Origin: Oscillospiraceae bacterium
GTDB lineage: Bacteria > Bacillota > Clostridia > Saccharofermentanales > Saccharofermentanaceae
Direction: 5' to 3'
Assembly (NCBI GenBank): GCA_902788505.1
Contig: CADAKH010000001.1
Coordinates: 1 to 64,000, forward strand
Length of the DNA: 64,000 nt
This document shows positions 38,617 through 47,108 of this stretch, piece after piece (positions within the stretch are counted from its first letter, which is position 1; each line of letters starts with the position of its first letter). The position numbers were made by a program, and so were the translations under genes. The notes under the pieces were generated by a model, which worked only from the letters and a program-made list of their open reading frames with translations, was not told where the DNA came from and made no database searches.

Positions 38617-39068
38617 TGAGAAAAATAACAGAAAAAGGAATTCAGGAAATGATACAGGTAAAACGTGTTGATGAAATAGATGACAGGATCGGTGAATTCA
38701 TTAATCGTGAATTCACTGTTTTTGCAGAAGAAAGCGGAGTTGTTCTTAACTTCGATGAATTCTGTTTTGTGGCTGAGGATAATGGTCAACTTCTCGGTGC
38801 GATAACCGGACGCGCATACTATAACGAAGTCCATATCGGAGATCTGATCATTGGTAAGGATAATAGAAAGTCAGGAATCGGAAGCCAACTCGTTAAAGCG
38901 GTCGAAAATGCTTATAGCGGCAAAGGCTACGAAAAGATCACTCTGACCACATTTGGTTTTCAGGCTCCCGGGTTTTATAAAAAACTCGGGTATGAAACAG
39001 AGTTTGTCCGCGTCGATAAGGATCCAAAACTCAGCAAATATTTTTTTGCTAAACCTTTGGAAGCTTGA
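38616..39068 (+). CDS. GNAT-family N-acetyltransferase
   Basis: The frame opens at 38616 in a TAATG overlap; the ATG at 38649, with CAGGAA upstream, is an alternative and would give a typical GNAT N-terminus. The acetyl-CoA site is DLIIGKDNRKSGIGSQLVKA; the C-terminal FGFQAPGFYKKLGYETE is the motif B region. Substrate unknown. It is 14 bp before another GNAT gene, so they are co-transcribed. Confidence 0.85.
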   Translation: MRKITEKGIQEMIQVKRVDEIDDRIGEFINREFTVFAEESGVVLNFDEFCFVAEDNGQLLGAITGRAYYNEVHIGDLIIGKDNRKSGIGSQLVKAVENAYSGKGYEKITLTTFGFQAPGFYKKLGYETEFVRVDKDPKLSKYFFAKPLEA

Positions 39069-39082
39069 AGGAGACAGGATAG

Positions 39083-39652
39083 ATGATTACACATACAGGA
39101 ACTCAAACGATCGAGACGGAACGTTTGATACTCCGCAGGTTTGAATACTCGGATATTGATTCAATGCTCCGCAACTGGATTGCTGATGAAAAGACACAAT
39201 GGGATTACGGCGAACCGTATTATTCTACTCCTGATGCAGTGCGTGAACTTTTCGATACGAAGTATATTGTTTCCTATTCAAAGGATGATTATTACCGCTG
39301 GGCAGTAATAGAAAAAGAGACAAAAGAATGCATCGGACAGATCGCGTTTTTTACCATGGATACAAACAACAGATATGCTGAGATCGAGTATGTTATCGGA
39401 CCTGCATTCCAGGGAAAAGGATATGCTACCGAGATGACGAAAGCTGTTATTGCATTTGGTTTTGAAAAGCTGAATCTTCACAGGATTGAGATCGACTGCA
39501 GGACGGAAAACGAAGCATCACGAAGAGTAATCGAAAAGTGCGGACTGACATATGAAGGAACATTCCGTGATTTCTTCTGGCGTAAAGATCACTATGAAGG
39601 AAGAATGGTTTTCTCGATCTTAAAGCAGGAATGGATAAATGATGACAAATAA
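39083..39652 (+). CDS. RimJ/RimL-like GNAT acetyltransferase
   Basis: The 189-residue protein has the RimJ-type start TIETERLILRRFEYSDIDSM, acetyl-CoA site YVIGPAFQGKGYATEMTKAV, and DCRTENEASRRVIEKCGLTYEGTFRDF. Such enzymes acetylate protein N-termini or small amines. An AAGGAGACAGG SD lies upstream. The stop codon overlaps the start of the broken GNAT gene that follows. Confidence 0.9.
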   Translation: MITHTGTQTIETERLILRRFEYSDIDSMLRNWIADEKTQWDYGEPYYSTPDAVRELFDTKYIVSYSKDDYYRWAVIEKETKECIGQIAFFTMDTNNRYAEIEYVIGPAFQGKGYATEMTKAVIAFGFEKLNLHRIEIDCRTENEASRRVIEKCGLTYEGTFRDFFWRKDHYEGRMVFSILKQEWINDDK

Positions 39653-39790
39653 AGATATATTGCGTATAGCAATGGAACAGTCTGGTCAAATATCAGATCT
39701 GTAAGAAATGCCGTCAAAAGCGGTCTTATTCCTGCCTGGGCTGAAATGACAGTTAAACCGACAGACACTGTAAAGTCGATGAACATATAA
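39642..39790 (+). pseudogene. GNAT gene with internal deletion
   Basis: The first 14 codons read MTNKDILRIAMEQS, a typical start of a Clostridial GNAT group. In the next frame the sequence continues as WSNIRSVRNAVKSGLIPAWA and EMTVK, the C-terminal end of the same kind of protein, to TAA at 39788. The middle (about 200 residues in relatives) is missing and the junction lies within GAACAGTCTGGTC. Confidence 0.65.
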
Positions 39791-39844
39791 TTGATTTGCT
39801 AATCAGCAGGAAATGAATTAGACTGAAAAATGGGAAAATAGGAT

Positions 39845-40036
39845 ATGGCTATAACAACAAAACAATTTCAAATATTGACGGATATAAATCTTGTATGGGA
39901 TTTTCTGGTTGATATTTACGACAGGAAAAATGGCAGCGGTATGCCTGCTCCGTTTTTTGAGCATGCGATCCGTGCGTCATGGATGGATGCATCTTATTCG
40001 CATCTGGACAGATTGTGGTTTGTTGCAGAAAGTTAA
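39845..40036 (+). pseudogene. N-terminal fragment of a GNAT-type acetyltransferase
   Basis: The 63-codon frame MAITTKQFQILTDINLVWDF and YDRKNGSGMPAPFFEHAI looks like the beginning of a larger acetyltransferase; it stops after LDRLWFVAES with no acetyl-CoA motif. A second remnant directly after the deleted GNAT gene suggests repeated deletion at this locus. It could be an expressed short protein, but no support for that is visible. Confidence 0.55.
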
Positions 40037-40063
40037 ATCAGCAGATTGTTTGAATAAAGAAAG

Positions 40064-40681
40064 ATGAAAAGTGAAATGTTTGAGCTAAAAGGAACGTGGG
40101 ACGGAGCTTTACGGTCTGAAGAAGAACTGGAATTAATAGACAAAGAAAAAGCTGACGAAGCCTTTAAGACTCAGAAAAAGAAGATGGATGATTTTCTGTG
40201 TAAAAAGGGCTTTGTAAAATACAAGACCGGTTCATACTTAAGAAGAAATAAGCTTGATATATTGGAATTTATCGGCCTGCAGAAAGACCACTATGGCTCG
40301 AAAACATTTACGGTCAATTATGCACTTATACCCTTATACACTCCTCATGACTTCTTTTATTATGATTTGACAGACAGGCTCGGAAAACTGATCAGGAACA
40401 GGGATACCTGGTGGGATTACGCAGATGATGAGATTGCTGAGATCAGTTTTCGAAATGTCATGGATGCAATAGAAATATTTTTGTTGCCATGGTTTGAAAA
40501 AATGGAATCCGGAGAATCACTTAAGGAAGAACTGTTGCGTGAGAATAAGATACACGAGAGCTATGGAGGAGATGCTGAGCATTACTGTTATTGGTTGGAT
40601 GCGTTAGACAGCGAAGAAGATTTCACGGAAATAATAAACCAGAATATTAGAAAGTTTAAACTGCCAAAGCAATTGCATTAA
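40064..40681 (+). CDS. Protein of unknown function, possibly DUF4304-like
   Basis: The 205-residue soluble protein has a region MDDFLCKKGFVKYKTGSYLR and RNKLDILEFIGLQKD resembling DUF4304, a domain of unknown role often found among immunity-type and stress loci. Aromatic-rich HDFFYYDLTDRLG and DTWWDYADDE follow. No membrane segment or catalytic motif is visible. Family assignment is tentative. Confidence 0.55.
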   Translation: MKSEMFELKGTWDGALRSEEELELIDKEKADEAFKTQKKKMDDFLCKKGFVKYKTGSYLRRNKLDILEFIGLQKDHYGSKTFTVNYALIPLYTPHDFFYYDLTDRLGKLIRNRDTWWDYADDEIAEISFRNVMDAIEIFLLPWFEKMESGESLKEELLRENKIHESYGGDAEHYCYWLDALDSEEDFTEIINQNIRKFKLPKQLH

Positions 40682-40773
40682 CTGATTCTATTCAACTGCA
40701 TAGGTGAGGAGCTTGGCATACCTTACTGATGAATTTGGCAGGTATATATAACTTGCCTGCATAGTGTTAAGCG

Positions 40774-40873
40774 GGTGCAACATTTGCACCAAACTTGACA
40801 AGTTGGTGCAAATATTGCACTATTAAAATGAAACTGGTGCAAACTGTGCGTTCGATTGTTGGGCGAGGTGCAA
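40774..40873 (+). promoter_or_regulatory. Operator array: four GGTGCAA half-sites at exact 31-bp period
   Basis: GGTGCAA starts at 40774, 40805, 40836 and 40867. The first is a perfect palindrome with TTGCACC (spacer CAT), the second near-perfect with TTGCAC (spacer ATA), the third partial, and the fourth a half-site whose GAGGTG doubles as the SD of the following gene. Between the first two lies AACTTGACAAGTT, itself a perfect palindrome containing a TTGACA -35-like box. The period places all sites on one DNA face. This is probably the autoregulatory region of the XRE-nucleotidyltransferase gene. Confidence 0.75.
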
Positions 40874-40874
40874 G

Positions 40875-41372
40875 ATGAGTAAGGTTAAAGAACTGAGATT
40901 AGAAAAAAAGTTAACACAACAGCAAGTGGCAGATCTGGTAGGTATTTCGCTTAGGTCATATAAATCGTATGAGAACGATAAAGATAAAGAAGGCACTATC
41001 AAATATGCTTACATTTTGGATAAGCTCAAAGCTTTGAATCCTATAGATGAGGAACACGGCATTCTGGATATGGATTTCATCAGAGATAAGTGCAAAGAAG
41101 TATTTGATGAATATCCCGTGCACTATTGTATTTTGTTTGGATCTTATGCCAAAGGAAAAGCAACTGAATCTAGTGATTTGGACCTTTTGGTTTCATCTGA
41201 TGTGAAAGGACTTAAGTTTTATGGGTTAGTTGAAAAACTCAGATTAGCCTTACATAAGAAAGTAGATGTACTTAATTTGGATCAGCTTAAGGATAATCTT
41301 AAACTAACTGATGAAATACTAAGGGATGGTATTAGAATTTATTCCAATGCTTTTGGAACAATTGAAAGATAA
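40875..41372 (+). CDS. XRE helix-turn-helix fused to MNT-type nucleotidyltransferase domain
   Basis: The 165-residue protein has an N-terminal XRE domain (residues about 3-60: LRLEKKLTQQQVADLVGISL) and a C-terminal minimal nucleotidyltransferase domain with the catalytic pattern LFGSYAKGKATESSDLDLLV (GS then DxD) and a third-acid region KKVDVLNLD. MNT domains act as antitoxins that AMPylate or modify HEPN toxins; here it is joined to a DNA-binding domain and no HEPN gene is adjacent. The start follows the fourth operator half-site. Autoregulation is strongly suggested. Confidence 0.88.
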   Translation: MSKVKELRLEKKLTQQQVADLVGISLRSYKSYENDKDKEGTIKYAYILDKLKALNPIDEEHGILDMDFIRDKCKEVFDEYPVHYCILFGSYAKGKATESSDLDLLVSSDVKGLKFYGLVEKLRLALHKKVDVLNLDQLKDNLKLTDEILRDGIRIYSNAFGTIER

Positions 41373-41424
41373 TTAGATAAATGTATTCATATCATTATTT
41401 CCTGTGGGGATGTAAAGAGAATGT

Positions 41425-41826
41425 TTAACCGCCGAACCCGTAGAATGCGCCCACAGATAAGTAGGTACAGCCAAGGAAGAACACTGATACGATCAAAGTA
41501 ATGATCAGTCTCAGAAAGACCCTTAACAATTTCAATTTTTTAGGCAACGGTTTTATCATCATAAAAGCCGAAAAGCTGATGACGAAGACCAATGAATTAA
41601 TAAGCATGACATTGCTTATGGCTTCCAGCGTATTCCAAAAAGCCGGCGGAGCACCGTCAAAAGAATGTCCGTGGATTTCAGCATTTATAAGGTAAGCAAG
41701 CCAGCACAGTCCGAAGACGGCTGTGCATATGATTGGCAGTTTGGTTCTTACAAATCTTAAGGCTTTAAGCATCGTACTTTTTAATCTATCCATATTCTTA
41801 ATATACCATGTTCTTCTCGTGAGCAA
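41425..41826 (-). CDS. Small multi-pass membrane protein, unknown
   Basis: The frame encodes up to 133 residues; the ATG giving MDRLKSTMLK (at 41793) may be the true start. Three hydrophobic segments are visible: LPIICTAVFGLCWLAYLI, VMLINSLVFVISFSAFMMI and VFLRLIITLIVSVFFLGC. It is alone on the minus strand. I do not recognise the family. Confidence 0.55.
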   Translation of the reverse strand: MLTRRTWYIKNMDRLKSTMLKALRFVRTKLPIICTAVFGLCWLAYLINAEIHGHSFDGAPPAFWNTLEAISNVMLINSLVFVISFSAFMMIKPLPKKLKLLRVFLRLIITLIVSVFFLGCTYLSVGAFYGFGG

Positions 41827-41946
41827 ACACTGTCTAAGAAGGTTTCGGCCAACCGATATTTTGTAGAAGGCGGAATTCTGGTTTATAATAATAAAGTATT
41901 TTTGCGAGAAGTTTGGAAAACTTCGGAATAAAGGGAGAACAAAATA

Positions 41947-42882
41947 ATGAAAAAGAGGATTGCAGTCTTTGTGGCGGCAGGCATGTTGCTGACGGCAACA
42001 TCATGCTCTAAAGCACCTGTGGAATCACAAAAGGAAACTCAACCGGAAACAACCGTAACATCAACAACGCAAAGTGAAGAGTCTGCTTATGTACCTGACA
42101 CTGAAAAGCAGTATTCTTCTGATGTTGATGCTCAGATTGAGATCATAGCCAACAGTTATGGTTTCATAAAATCTGATTATTCAGCGTATTTAGAAGCATA
42201 TTCATTACCGTCGTTTGCGGTTGCGGATCTGAATCACAACGGAAGGTTGGAGGTTATCGTTTCCGCAATTACAACTTCGGGTGCGTTATCAAACACGTTC
42301 TATTATGAGATTTCAGAAGACTATTCAACATTGGAAAGACTCAGGGTTGACGGTGAAGACAAGCCTGATGAAGCCGGAGATTTTCTCATGTCCAAAAACA
42401 ATGAAGACCATACTTCGTTATATGCCTGTTATATGAAAGACGGCGAATACTATTATCTGTTGGAAGACGTTTACAACGGCGGATGGTCCTACAAGTTCAT
42501 TATGTATTATGCATATTCTTTCAATAATGGAGTTAACAGAAATTTTGTCGGCGGCTGCGAATTCAGTGCTGAGCAGGTTGATGATAAGACTGTTGTTAAC
42601 ACATGGCTGCGGGCACCGAATGTCTTATTCGACAGCGATGAGTCATATCTGGAACACTTGAACACATTCTGGGATGATTATGAGAAGCAGTCTTCCTGTG
42701 AGATCAAGTGGATGGAATTAAGTGATGATACAGACTTTGCTGCTGCAGTTGCAGAATCCTACGATGGTTTTAATCCCAATTCCAGACATCAGGCAACGAT
42801 CACTTATGACTACCACTATTTCACCGACCGCATTTGGGCAGTGGACGGCACTGAATGCGAGTATGTGCTTCAGGATTCGTAA
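41947..42882 (+). CDS. Predicted lipoprotein, unknown function
   Basis: The 311-residue protein starts with a lipoprotein signal (MKKRIAVFVAAGMLLTATSC, Cys20), followed by a Thr/Glu/Ser-rich linker and a globular domain with SFAVADLNHNGRLEVIVSAI, an FG-GAP/EF-hand-like segment, and several Tyr-rich strands. AAAGGGAGAAC is the SD. It is 9 bp before a GH25 lysozyme gene, so they are probably co-expressed at the cell envelope. Confidence 0.75.
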   Translation: MKKRIAVFVAAGMLLTATSCSKAPVESQKETQPETTVTSTTQSEESAYVPDTEKQYSSDVDAQIEIIANSYGFIKSDYSAYLEAYSLPSFAVADLNHNGRLEVIVSAITTSGALSNTFYYEISEDYSTLERLRVDGEDKPDEAGDFLMSKNNEDHTSLYACYMKDGEYYYLLEDVYNGGWSYKFIMYYAYSFNNGVNRNFVGGCEFSAEQVDDKTVVNTWLRAPNVLFDSDESYLEHLNTFWDDYEKQSSCEIKWMELSDDTDFAAAVAESYDGFNPNSRHQATITYDYHYFTDRIWAVDGTECEYVLQDS

Positions 42883-42891
42883 TAGGGTTGC

Positions 42892-43626
42892 ATGAAGAAA
42901 AAACTTAAGGTTGTAATACTTACTGCAAGTTTTTTGCTCGCTCTCGCAGTGCTCTTAGCTTGTCTGCTTTATTTCGGAGTGATACATATCAATAACCCTG
43001 AAATAAAAGGACTTACGGTACGTGGTGTTGATGTTTCTTCCTATCAGGGAAATATCGATTGGCCTGTGCTGGCCTCTCAGGAAGTAGATTTTGCTTATAT
43101 AAAAGCTACAGAAGGTTCATCTTCACAGGACCCGTATTTCAGTCATAACTGGCAGGGTGCGTCGAAAACAAATATCAAAGTTGGCGCTTATCATTTCTTC
43201 AGTTTTGAATCTGCAGGTTCTACACAGGCTAAGAATTTTATCGATACGGTCGGAACTGCTGATGATATGCTGCCTCCTGCAATAGATGTTGAATACTACG
43301 GAATTTTCACTTCGGCAGAAACTATCGATGTTGATGCGATCAGGAAAGAACTCAGGATAATAGTCGATATCCTGACAGATGAGTACGGCGTAAAACCGAT
43401 TATCTATGTCAGCGAGAGTTCTTACAGGACAATTGTTCAGGGTTATTTTGAAGACTGCGGTTTGTGGTACAGGAGTGTTTACTCCGGTATACCTGCTGAT
43501 GTCGATTGGGTGTTCTGGCAGTATTCGAACAGACACAGGCTCAAAGGTTACGACGGTAAAGAAGTTTATATCGATATGAATGTCTTTTCCGGAAACGAAA
43601 ATGAATTAGCTGAATACACTATATAA
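42892..43626 (+). CDS. GH25-family lysozyme (membrane-anchored)
   Basis: The 244-residue protein has one N-terminal membrane segment and a complete GH25 domain: GVDVSSYQGNIDW, FAYIKATEGSSSQDPYF, GAYHFFSF, and PPAIDVEYYG containing the catalytic D-x-E, ending with WQYSNRHRLKGYDG and VYIDMNVF. GH25 enzymes cleave the MurNAc-GlcNAc bond of peptidoglycan. No cell-wall-binding repeats are present, so it is probably held by its anchor and remodels the cell's own wall. Confidence 0.92.
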   Translation: MKKKLKVVILTASFLLALAVLLACLLYFGVIHINNPEIKGLTVRGVDVSSYQGNIDWPVLASQEVDFAYIKATEGSSSQDPYFSHNWQGASKTNIKVGAYHFFSFESAGSTQAKNFIDTVGTADDMLPPAIDVEYYGIFTSAETIDVDAIRKELRIIVDILTDEYGVKPIIYVSESSYRTIVQGYFEDCGLWYRSVYSGIPADVDWVFWQYSNRHRLKGYDGKEVYIDMNVFSGNENELAEYTI

Positions 43627-43635
43627 AAGTTAATC

Positions 43636-44577
43636 TTAATCAGTCAGCAGTGCGCGGTATACGATATCTTCGTATTCCGCGTATTTCTTTGCTTTCAAAA
43701 GGCGCTTGATATCACGTTCGTTGCCGTCGAAAAGGAACTGCCAGTAAGTCCAGAGTTCCCTCATCTTATAAAGGACATTGATATCGGGTGAGATGTTCTT
43801 CTGATACTCATGGTAAAGGGTGTCATGAAGTTTCCTGAGTTTTGTGAAGTCAGTCTCTGTTGTGAATCTTTTGAGCTTGTCAGCAAGAGACGGATCGGAT
43901 ATGAGACCTCTTCCCAGCATTACGGGGTCAAGACCGCTTTTAAAACGGCCTGTAAGCTCGTCGTAGTCTTTAACGGTAAAGATGTTTCCGTTGTATACGA
44001 GAGGACATTTGGCGTGCTCCAGAGCATATTCAAAGTATTCTCTTCTGGGTTCTCCTTTATAGAAGTCTGATCTTATCCTTGGGTGTACTATCAACTCGCT
44101 TACGGGGAAAGCATTGAAGATCTCAACAAGATCGTAAAACTCGTCAGGATCGTAGTAGCCGAGCCTCGTTTTAATGGATATCTTCATTCCGTCAGATTCG
44201 GCATAGGAATAGATGTCATCCAAAAACTTTTGAAGTGCCAATGTCTCGGGAAGGAACCCCGCGCCTCTGCCTTTCGCACAGACGGTTCCTGAAGGGCATC
44301 CGAGATTAAGGTTCAATTCGTTATAACCCATTGCCTTAAGCTCTTTTGCGGCTTCAATAAAGTATTGCGATTTGCATGAAAGGATCTGCGGGACCAGGTT
44401 GATCCCGGGATTGTTTTCGGGTATGAGTTCTTTTCTGTCCCGTGGTGTCAAAGGGCACTTTTCGGAAGGTGAGATAAACGGCGCAAAATACTTGTCTATG
44501 TGGCCGTAGAGACCTTCATAGATATTACGGAATCTATGATTTGTAATGCCTTCGAGCGGTGCGAAATATATCTTCAT
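43636..44577 (-). CDS. dus: tRNA-dihydrouridine synthase
   Basis: The 313-residue FMN TIM-barrel protein has the Dus start IYFAPLEGITNHRFR, the catalytic Cys motif NLNLGCPSGTVCAKGRGAG, ISIKTRLGYYDPDEF, LIVHPRIRSDFYKGEPRREY and the phosphate site LVYNGNIFTVKDYDEL with DPVMLGRGLISDPSL. It reduces uridines in tRNA D-loops using NADPH. Its last 25 bases are close to the GH25 stop, so the two genes converge. I cannot tell which U positions it modifies. Confidence 0.93.
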   Translation of the reverse strand: MKIYFAPLEGITNHRFRNIYEGLYGHIDKYFAPFISPSEKCPLTPRDRKELIPENNPGINLVPQILSCKSQYFIEAAKELKAMGYNELNLNLGCPSGTVCAKGRGAGFLPETLALQKFLDDIYSYAESDGMKISIKTRLGYYDPDEFYDLVEIFNAFPVSELIVHPRIRSDFYKGEPRREYFEYALEHAKCPLVYNGNIFTVKDYDELTGRFKSGLDPVMLGRGLISDPSLADKLKRFTTETDFTKLRKLHDTLYHEYQKNISPDINVLYKMRELWTYWQFLFDGNERDIKRLLKAKKYAEYEDIVYRALLTD

Positions 44578-44637
44578 CAGATCCTGGTTCCTTCGTGACA
44601 GATTGAATATATTCTATCCTTAATTAAGAAGAATTGG

Positions 44638-44654
44638 AGGTTTAATACAAACCT
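44638..44654. promoter_or_regulatory. Inverted repeat between dus and PPOX gene
   Basis: AGGTTT-AATAC-AAACCT is a 6-bp-arm inverted repeat midway between the divergent genes; it could be an operator. TAATATTAT at about 44666-44674 lies downstream. Confidence 0.3.
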
Positions 44655-44700
44655 TTAGGGTGTGGTAATATTATTCAATCAATTATTAGGAGGCTGTTCT

Positions 44701-45177
44701 ATGTTCAGAGAAATGAGACGTTTTAAACAGCAGGTAAGTGATGAGGAGTGTATCCGTGTCTTAAAGGAACAGCCCAGAGGAGTCCTTTCGATGATAGGCG
44801 ATGACGGATATCCTTATGGCATTCCTCTTGATCACTGGTATTGCGAAGAGAATGGCAGGCTTTATTTTCACGGCGCCAAAGAAGGTCATAAGATCGATGC
44901 AATAACCAAATGCGACAAGGTCAGCTATTGCGTTATGGATGAAGGTTTTCGAAAAGAAGGCGAATGGGCTCTGAACATAACCTCGGTCGTCGTTTTCGGC
45001 AGAATCAGATTTGTTACAGATCAGGAACTGAAAGTGAAGATAGGAACAAATTTGTGCCGAAAATTCTCTGATGATGAAGAATACCTTAAACACGAAATTG
45101 AGTTCGCGCTTCCGAGAGCTCAATGCTTTGAACTGATTCCTGAGCACATGACCGGCAAGCTGGTAAACGAGTCATGA
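44701..45177 (+). CDS. Pyridoxamine 5'-phosphate oxidase-family (NimA-like) flavoprotein
   Basis: The ATG at 44701 with TTAGGAGG upstream gives 158 residues. It has the split-barrel pattern of small FMN-binding PPOX-family proteins: GVLSMIGDDGYPYGIPLD, YFHGAKEGHKIDAI, VSYCVMD and SVVVFGRIRFV. Members reduce nitro compounds or bind FMN or heme. The immediate downstream gene is an unrelated membrane protein. Confidence 0.85.
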   Translation: MFREMRRFKQQVSDEECIRVLKEQPRGVLSMIGDDGYPYGIPLDHWYCEENGRLYFHGAKEGHKIDAITKCDKVSYCVMDEGFRKEGEWALNITSVVVFGRIRFVTDQELKVKIGTNLCRKFSDDEEYLKHEIEFALPRAQCFELIPEHMTGKLVNES

Positions 45178-45190
45178 ATAGAGGCAGAAT

Positions 45191-45829
45191 ATGAAGTTCA
45201 AGCTTGATATTAAGCGGATAATTATTTGTTTTCTTGCAGTGTTCGGAATGGGATTCTTTCTCTCGTTTCTGATGCTGTGCGGACTCGGTACAGACCCTTG
45301 TTCTTTCATGAACAAAGCAATCTCCCTTAAGATAGGAATGCTCTTCGGTACATGGCAGCTTATCATCAATGCTGTAATGCTGATAATCGTCATATTCTGG
45401 GACAGATCGAGCCTTGGCTTCGGAACAGTATTTAACATGGTGCTTGTCGGTTACTATGTTGATTTCTTTGACTGGGTATGGAGCAAGACGATTCCTTCTC
45501 ATATGTTCACAGATATCATTACAAGGTGGCCTGTATTTCTCGGTGCGCTTTTGTGCTTTATCATCAGCGCGGCCGTATACATAAATTCAGATATGGGTGT
45601 TGCACCTTACGATGCACTGCCGAAGATAATCACGCAAAAGGTTGCCGACAGATTTCCGAAGTTCCCTAAGATGCTTGTCCGTATGGGGTGGGATTTTGCG
45701 GCCATTCTTGTCGGAATCCTTGCAGGAGGAACACCTGTTGTGGGAATATTATTAATGGCAATCTTCTTGGGGCCTGCAATAAGTCTTGTGGGTAAACTGT
45801 TTTTCAGCAAACAGAAGAAAACTAAATAA
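45191..45829 (+). CDS. YczE/YitT-like integral membrane protein
   Basis: The 212-residue protein has five hydrophobic segments and the start KRIIICFLAVFGMGFFLSF with GLGTDPCSFMNKAIS, typical of YczE/YyaS-type proteins. The middle repeat (FLGALLCFIISAAVYI, GVAPYDALPKII) resembles the first half, suggesting an internal duplication. Function is not known. Confidence 0.78.
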   Translation: MKFKLDIKRIIICFLAVFGMGFFLSFLMLCGLGTDPCSFMNKAISLKIGMLFGTWQLIINAVMLIIVIFWDRSSLGFGTVFNMVLVGYYVDFFDWVWSKTIPSHMFTDIITRWPVFLGALLCFIISAAVYINSDMGVAPYDALPKIITQKVADRFPKFPKMLVRMGWDFAAILVGILAGGTPVVGILLMAIFLGPAISLVGKLFFSKQKKTK

Positions 45830-45843
45830 TCCGGAGGTGCTGT

Positions 45844-46155
45844 ATGGCATACGATCTGCACATTTTCAGAGGAACCAACTGGTGGGAAGGAACAAATGCA
45901 CCGGTTACCGAAACGGAATTGCTTTCAGTCAGCGGTGTTGAAAAAATGGGCGAGATCTCAAATGTTAATCCTCAGTCGGGTGTTTCAATTAAGATGAATG
46001 CAAACGATATGTTTTCGTATAACGGTGCTGCGATAAGGTTAAGGAAGGGAATGATTACCGTTGCTGCCCGTAATGAAGATGCCGTTGAGACCATAAGACC
46101 TCTTGCACAGGCTCTGGGCGCCGTAATACAAGGCGATGAAGGCGAGATGTATTGA
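45844..46155 (+). CDS. Conserved-looking small protein, unknown
   Basis: The 103-residue soluble protein is rich in Trp/Asn/Glu and starts MAYDLHIFRGTNWWEGTNAP; it has IKMNANDMFSYNGAAIRLRK and ends in an acidic GDEGEMY. CCGGAGG upstream is a good SD. No domain is recognised, and neither neighbour suggests a role. Confidence 0.6.
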   Translation: MAYDLHIFRGTNWWEGTNAPVTETELLSVSGVEKMGEISNVNPQSGVSIKMNANDMFSYNGAAIRLRKGMITVAARNEDAVETIRPLAQALGAVIQGDEGEMY

Positions 46156-46220
46156 TCAAAAAAGACGGCACAAGGATCCAGGATTGCGAGATCCGCGGCA
46201 AGCGTATTTAACTTAACTAA

Positions 46221-46991
46221 ATGGATAACGAAGAGATTATTGAGATAAATAAAGAATATTGGGATCAGCACGCTGATCTTTGGTTTGGTACGACAGCGCT
46301 TCCCAAGTATGGTGTCCGTTTTCCGACAGAAGATGACCTTCATTTGTTCGGCGACGTAAGCGGCAAGAAGATGCTCGAGATTTGCTGCGGAAGCGGCCAT
46401 TCACTTCTCTATAACGCGGCAAAAGGCACAGGTGAATTATGGGGTGTCGACCTGTCTCAAAAGCAGCTGGATAATGCTTCAAAACTGCTTGGAGAAAACG
46501 GTTACAGTGCAAAGTTGATCTGCGCAAAGATGGAAGATGATTTAGATGTTCCGAAGCATTATTTCGATTATGTTTATTCTATCTACGGTATAGGATGGAC
46601 AACGGATCTTCAGGGAACTCTTGATAAGATTGCATCTTATCTTAAGAAGGACGGCATCTTTATCTTCAGCTGGCATCACACACTTAATTACTGTATCGCA
46701 TGGTCCTGTGATGAGAGAAGTGATGTCATAGAGAATGATAAGTTTGTGATGACCAGAAGTTATTTCGACGAATCGTATTTTAAAATGCCGGTCCATGACA
46801 GTGAGATCGTGCTGCGCAACCGCAAGATATCCACGTATATAAACGCACTGGCAAAAGCCGGGTTTGTAATAGAACAGCTCGTTGAAGAAAGTGATACCGA
46901 TTCTGAAGAAGCAGCAGACAAAACAGACCTGAAAACCAGAAAAGCGGAAATGCTGCCGATCTCGTTTTGCATTAAGGCCAGAAAACTATAA
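46221..46991 (+). CDS. Class I SAM-dependent methyltransferase
   Basis: The 256-residue protein has motif I in MLEICCGSGHSLLYNAAKG, then GVDLSQKQLDNASKL (ribose-binding Asp) and the motif IV region FDYVYSIYGIGWTTD. KDGIFIFSWHHTLNY follows. Substrate unknown. A terminator hairpin with T6 lies a few bases after the stop. Confidence 0.88.
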   Translation: MDNEEIIEINKEYWDQHADLWFGTTALPKYGVRFPTEDDLHLFGDVSGKKMLEICCGSGHSLLYNAAKGTGELWGVDLSQKQLDNASKLLGENGYSAKLICAKMEDDLDVPKHYFDYVYSIYGIGWTTDLQGTLDKIASYLKKDGIFIFSWHHTLNYCIAWSCDERSDVIENDKFVMTRSYFDESYFKMPVHDSEIVLRNRKISTYINALAKAGFVIEQLVEESDTDSEEAADKTDLKTRKAEMLPISFCIKARKL

Positions 46992-46995
46992 ATTT

Positions 46996-47016
46996 GCACT
47001 TCGGGTGCCGTTTTTT
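46996..47016 (+). terminator. Rho-independent terminator of methyltransferase gene
   Basis: GCAC-TTCGG-GTGC stem-loop followed by CG and six T residues. Confidence 0.65.
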
Positions 47017-47108
47017 CCGCCCTTTTTTTGCCTGATGATGTAAAGATACAAGTAAATTGTATAATGGGTCTTGGACATATACGGAATGACGATCGGGGGA
47101 TCAAAGGA

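Noticed and set aside
40774-40873. CRISPR-like repeat array
   Set aside because: The repeated unit is only 7 bases with a 31-bp period, there are no conserved full-length repeats, and no cas gene is present; operator array fits better.
46153-46212. Short 19-codon frame from TTG after the unknown gene at 45844
   Set aside because: Too short, no SD, and no match that I can recognise.
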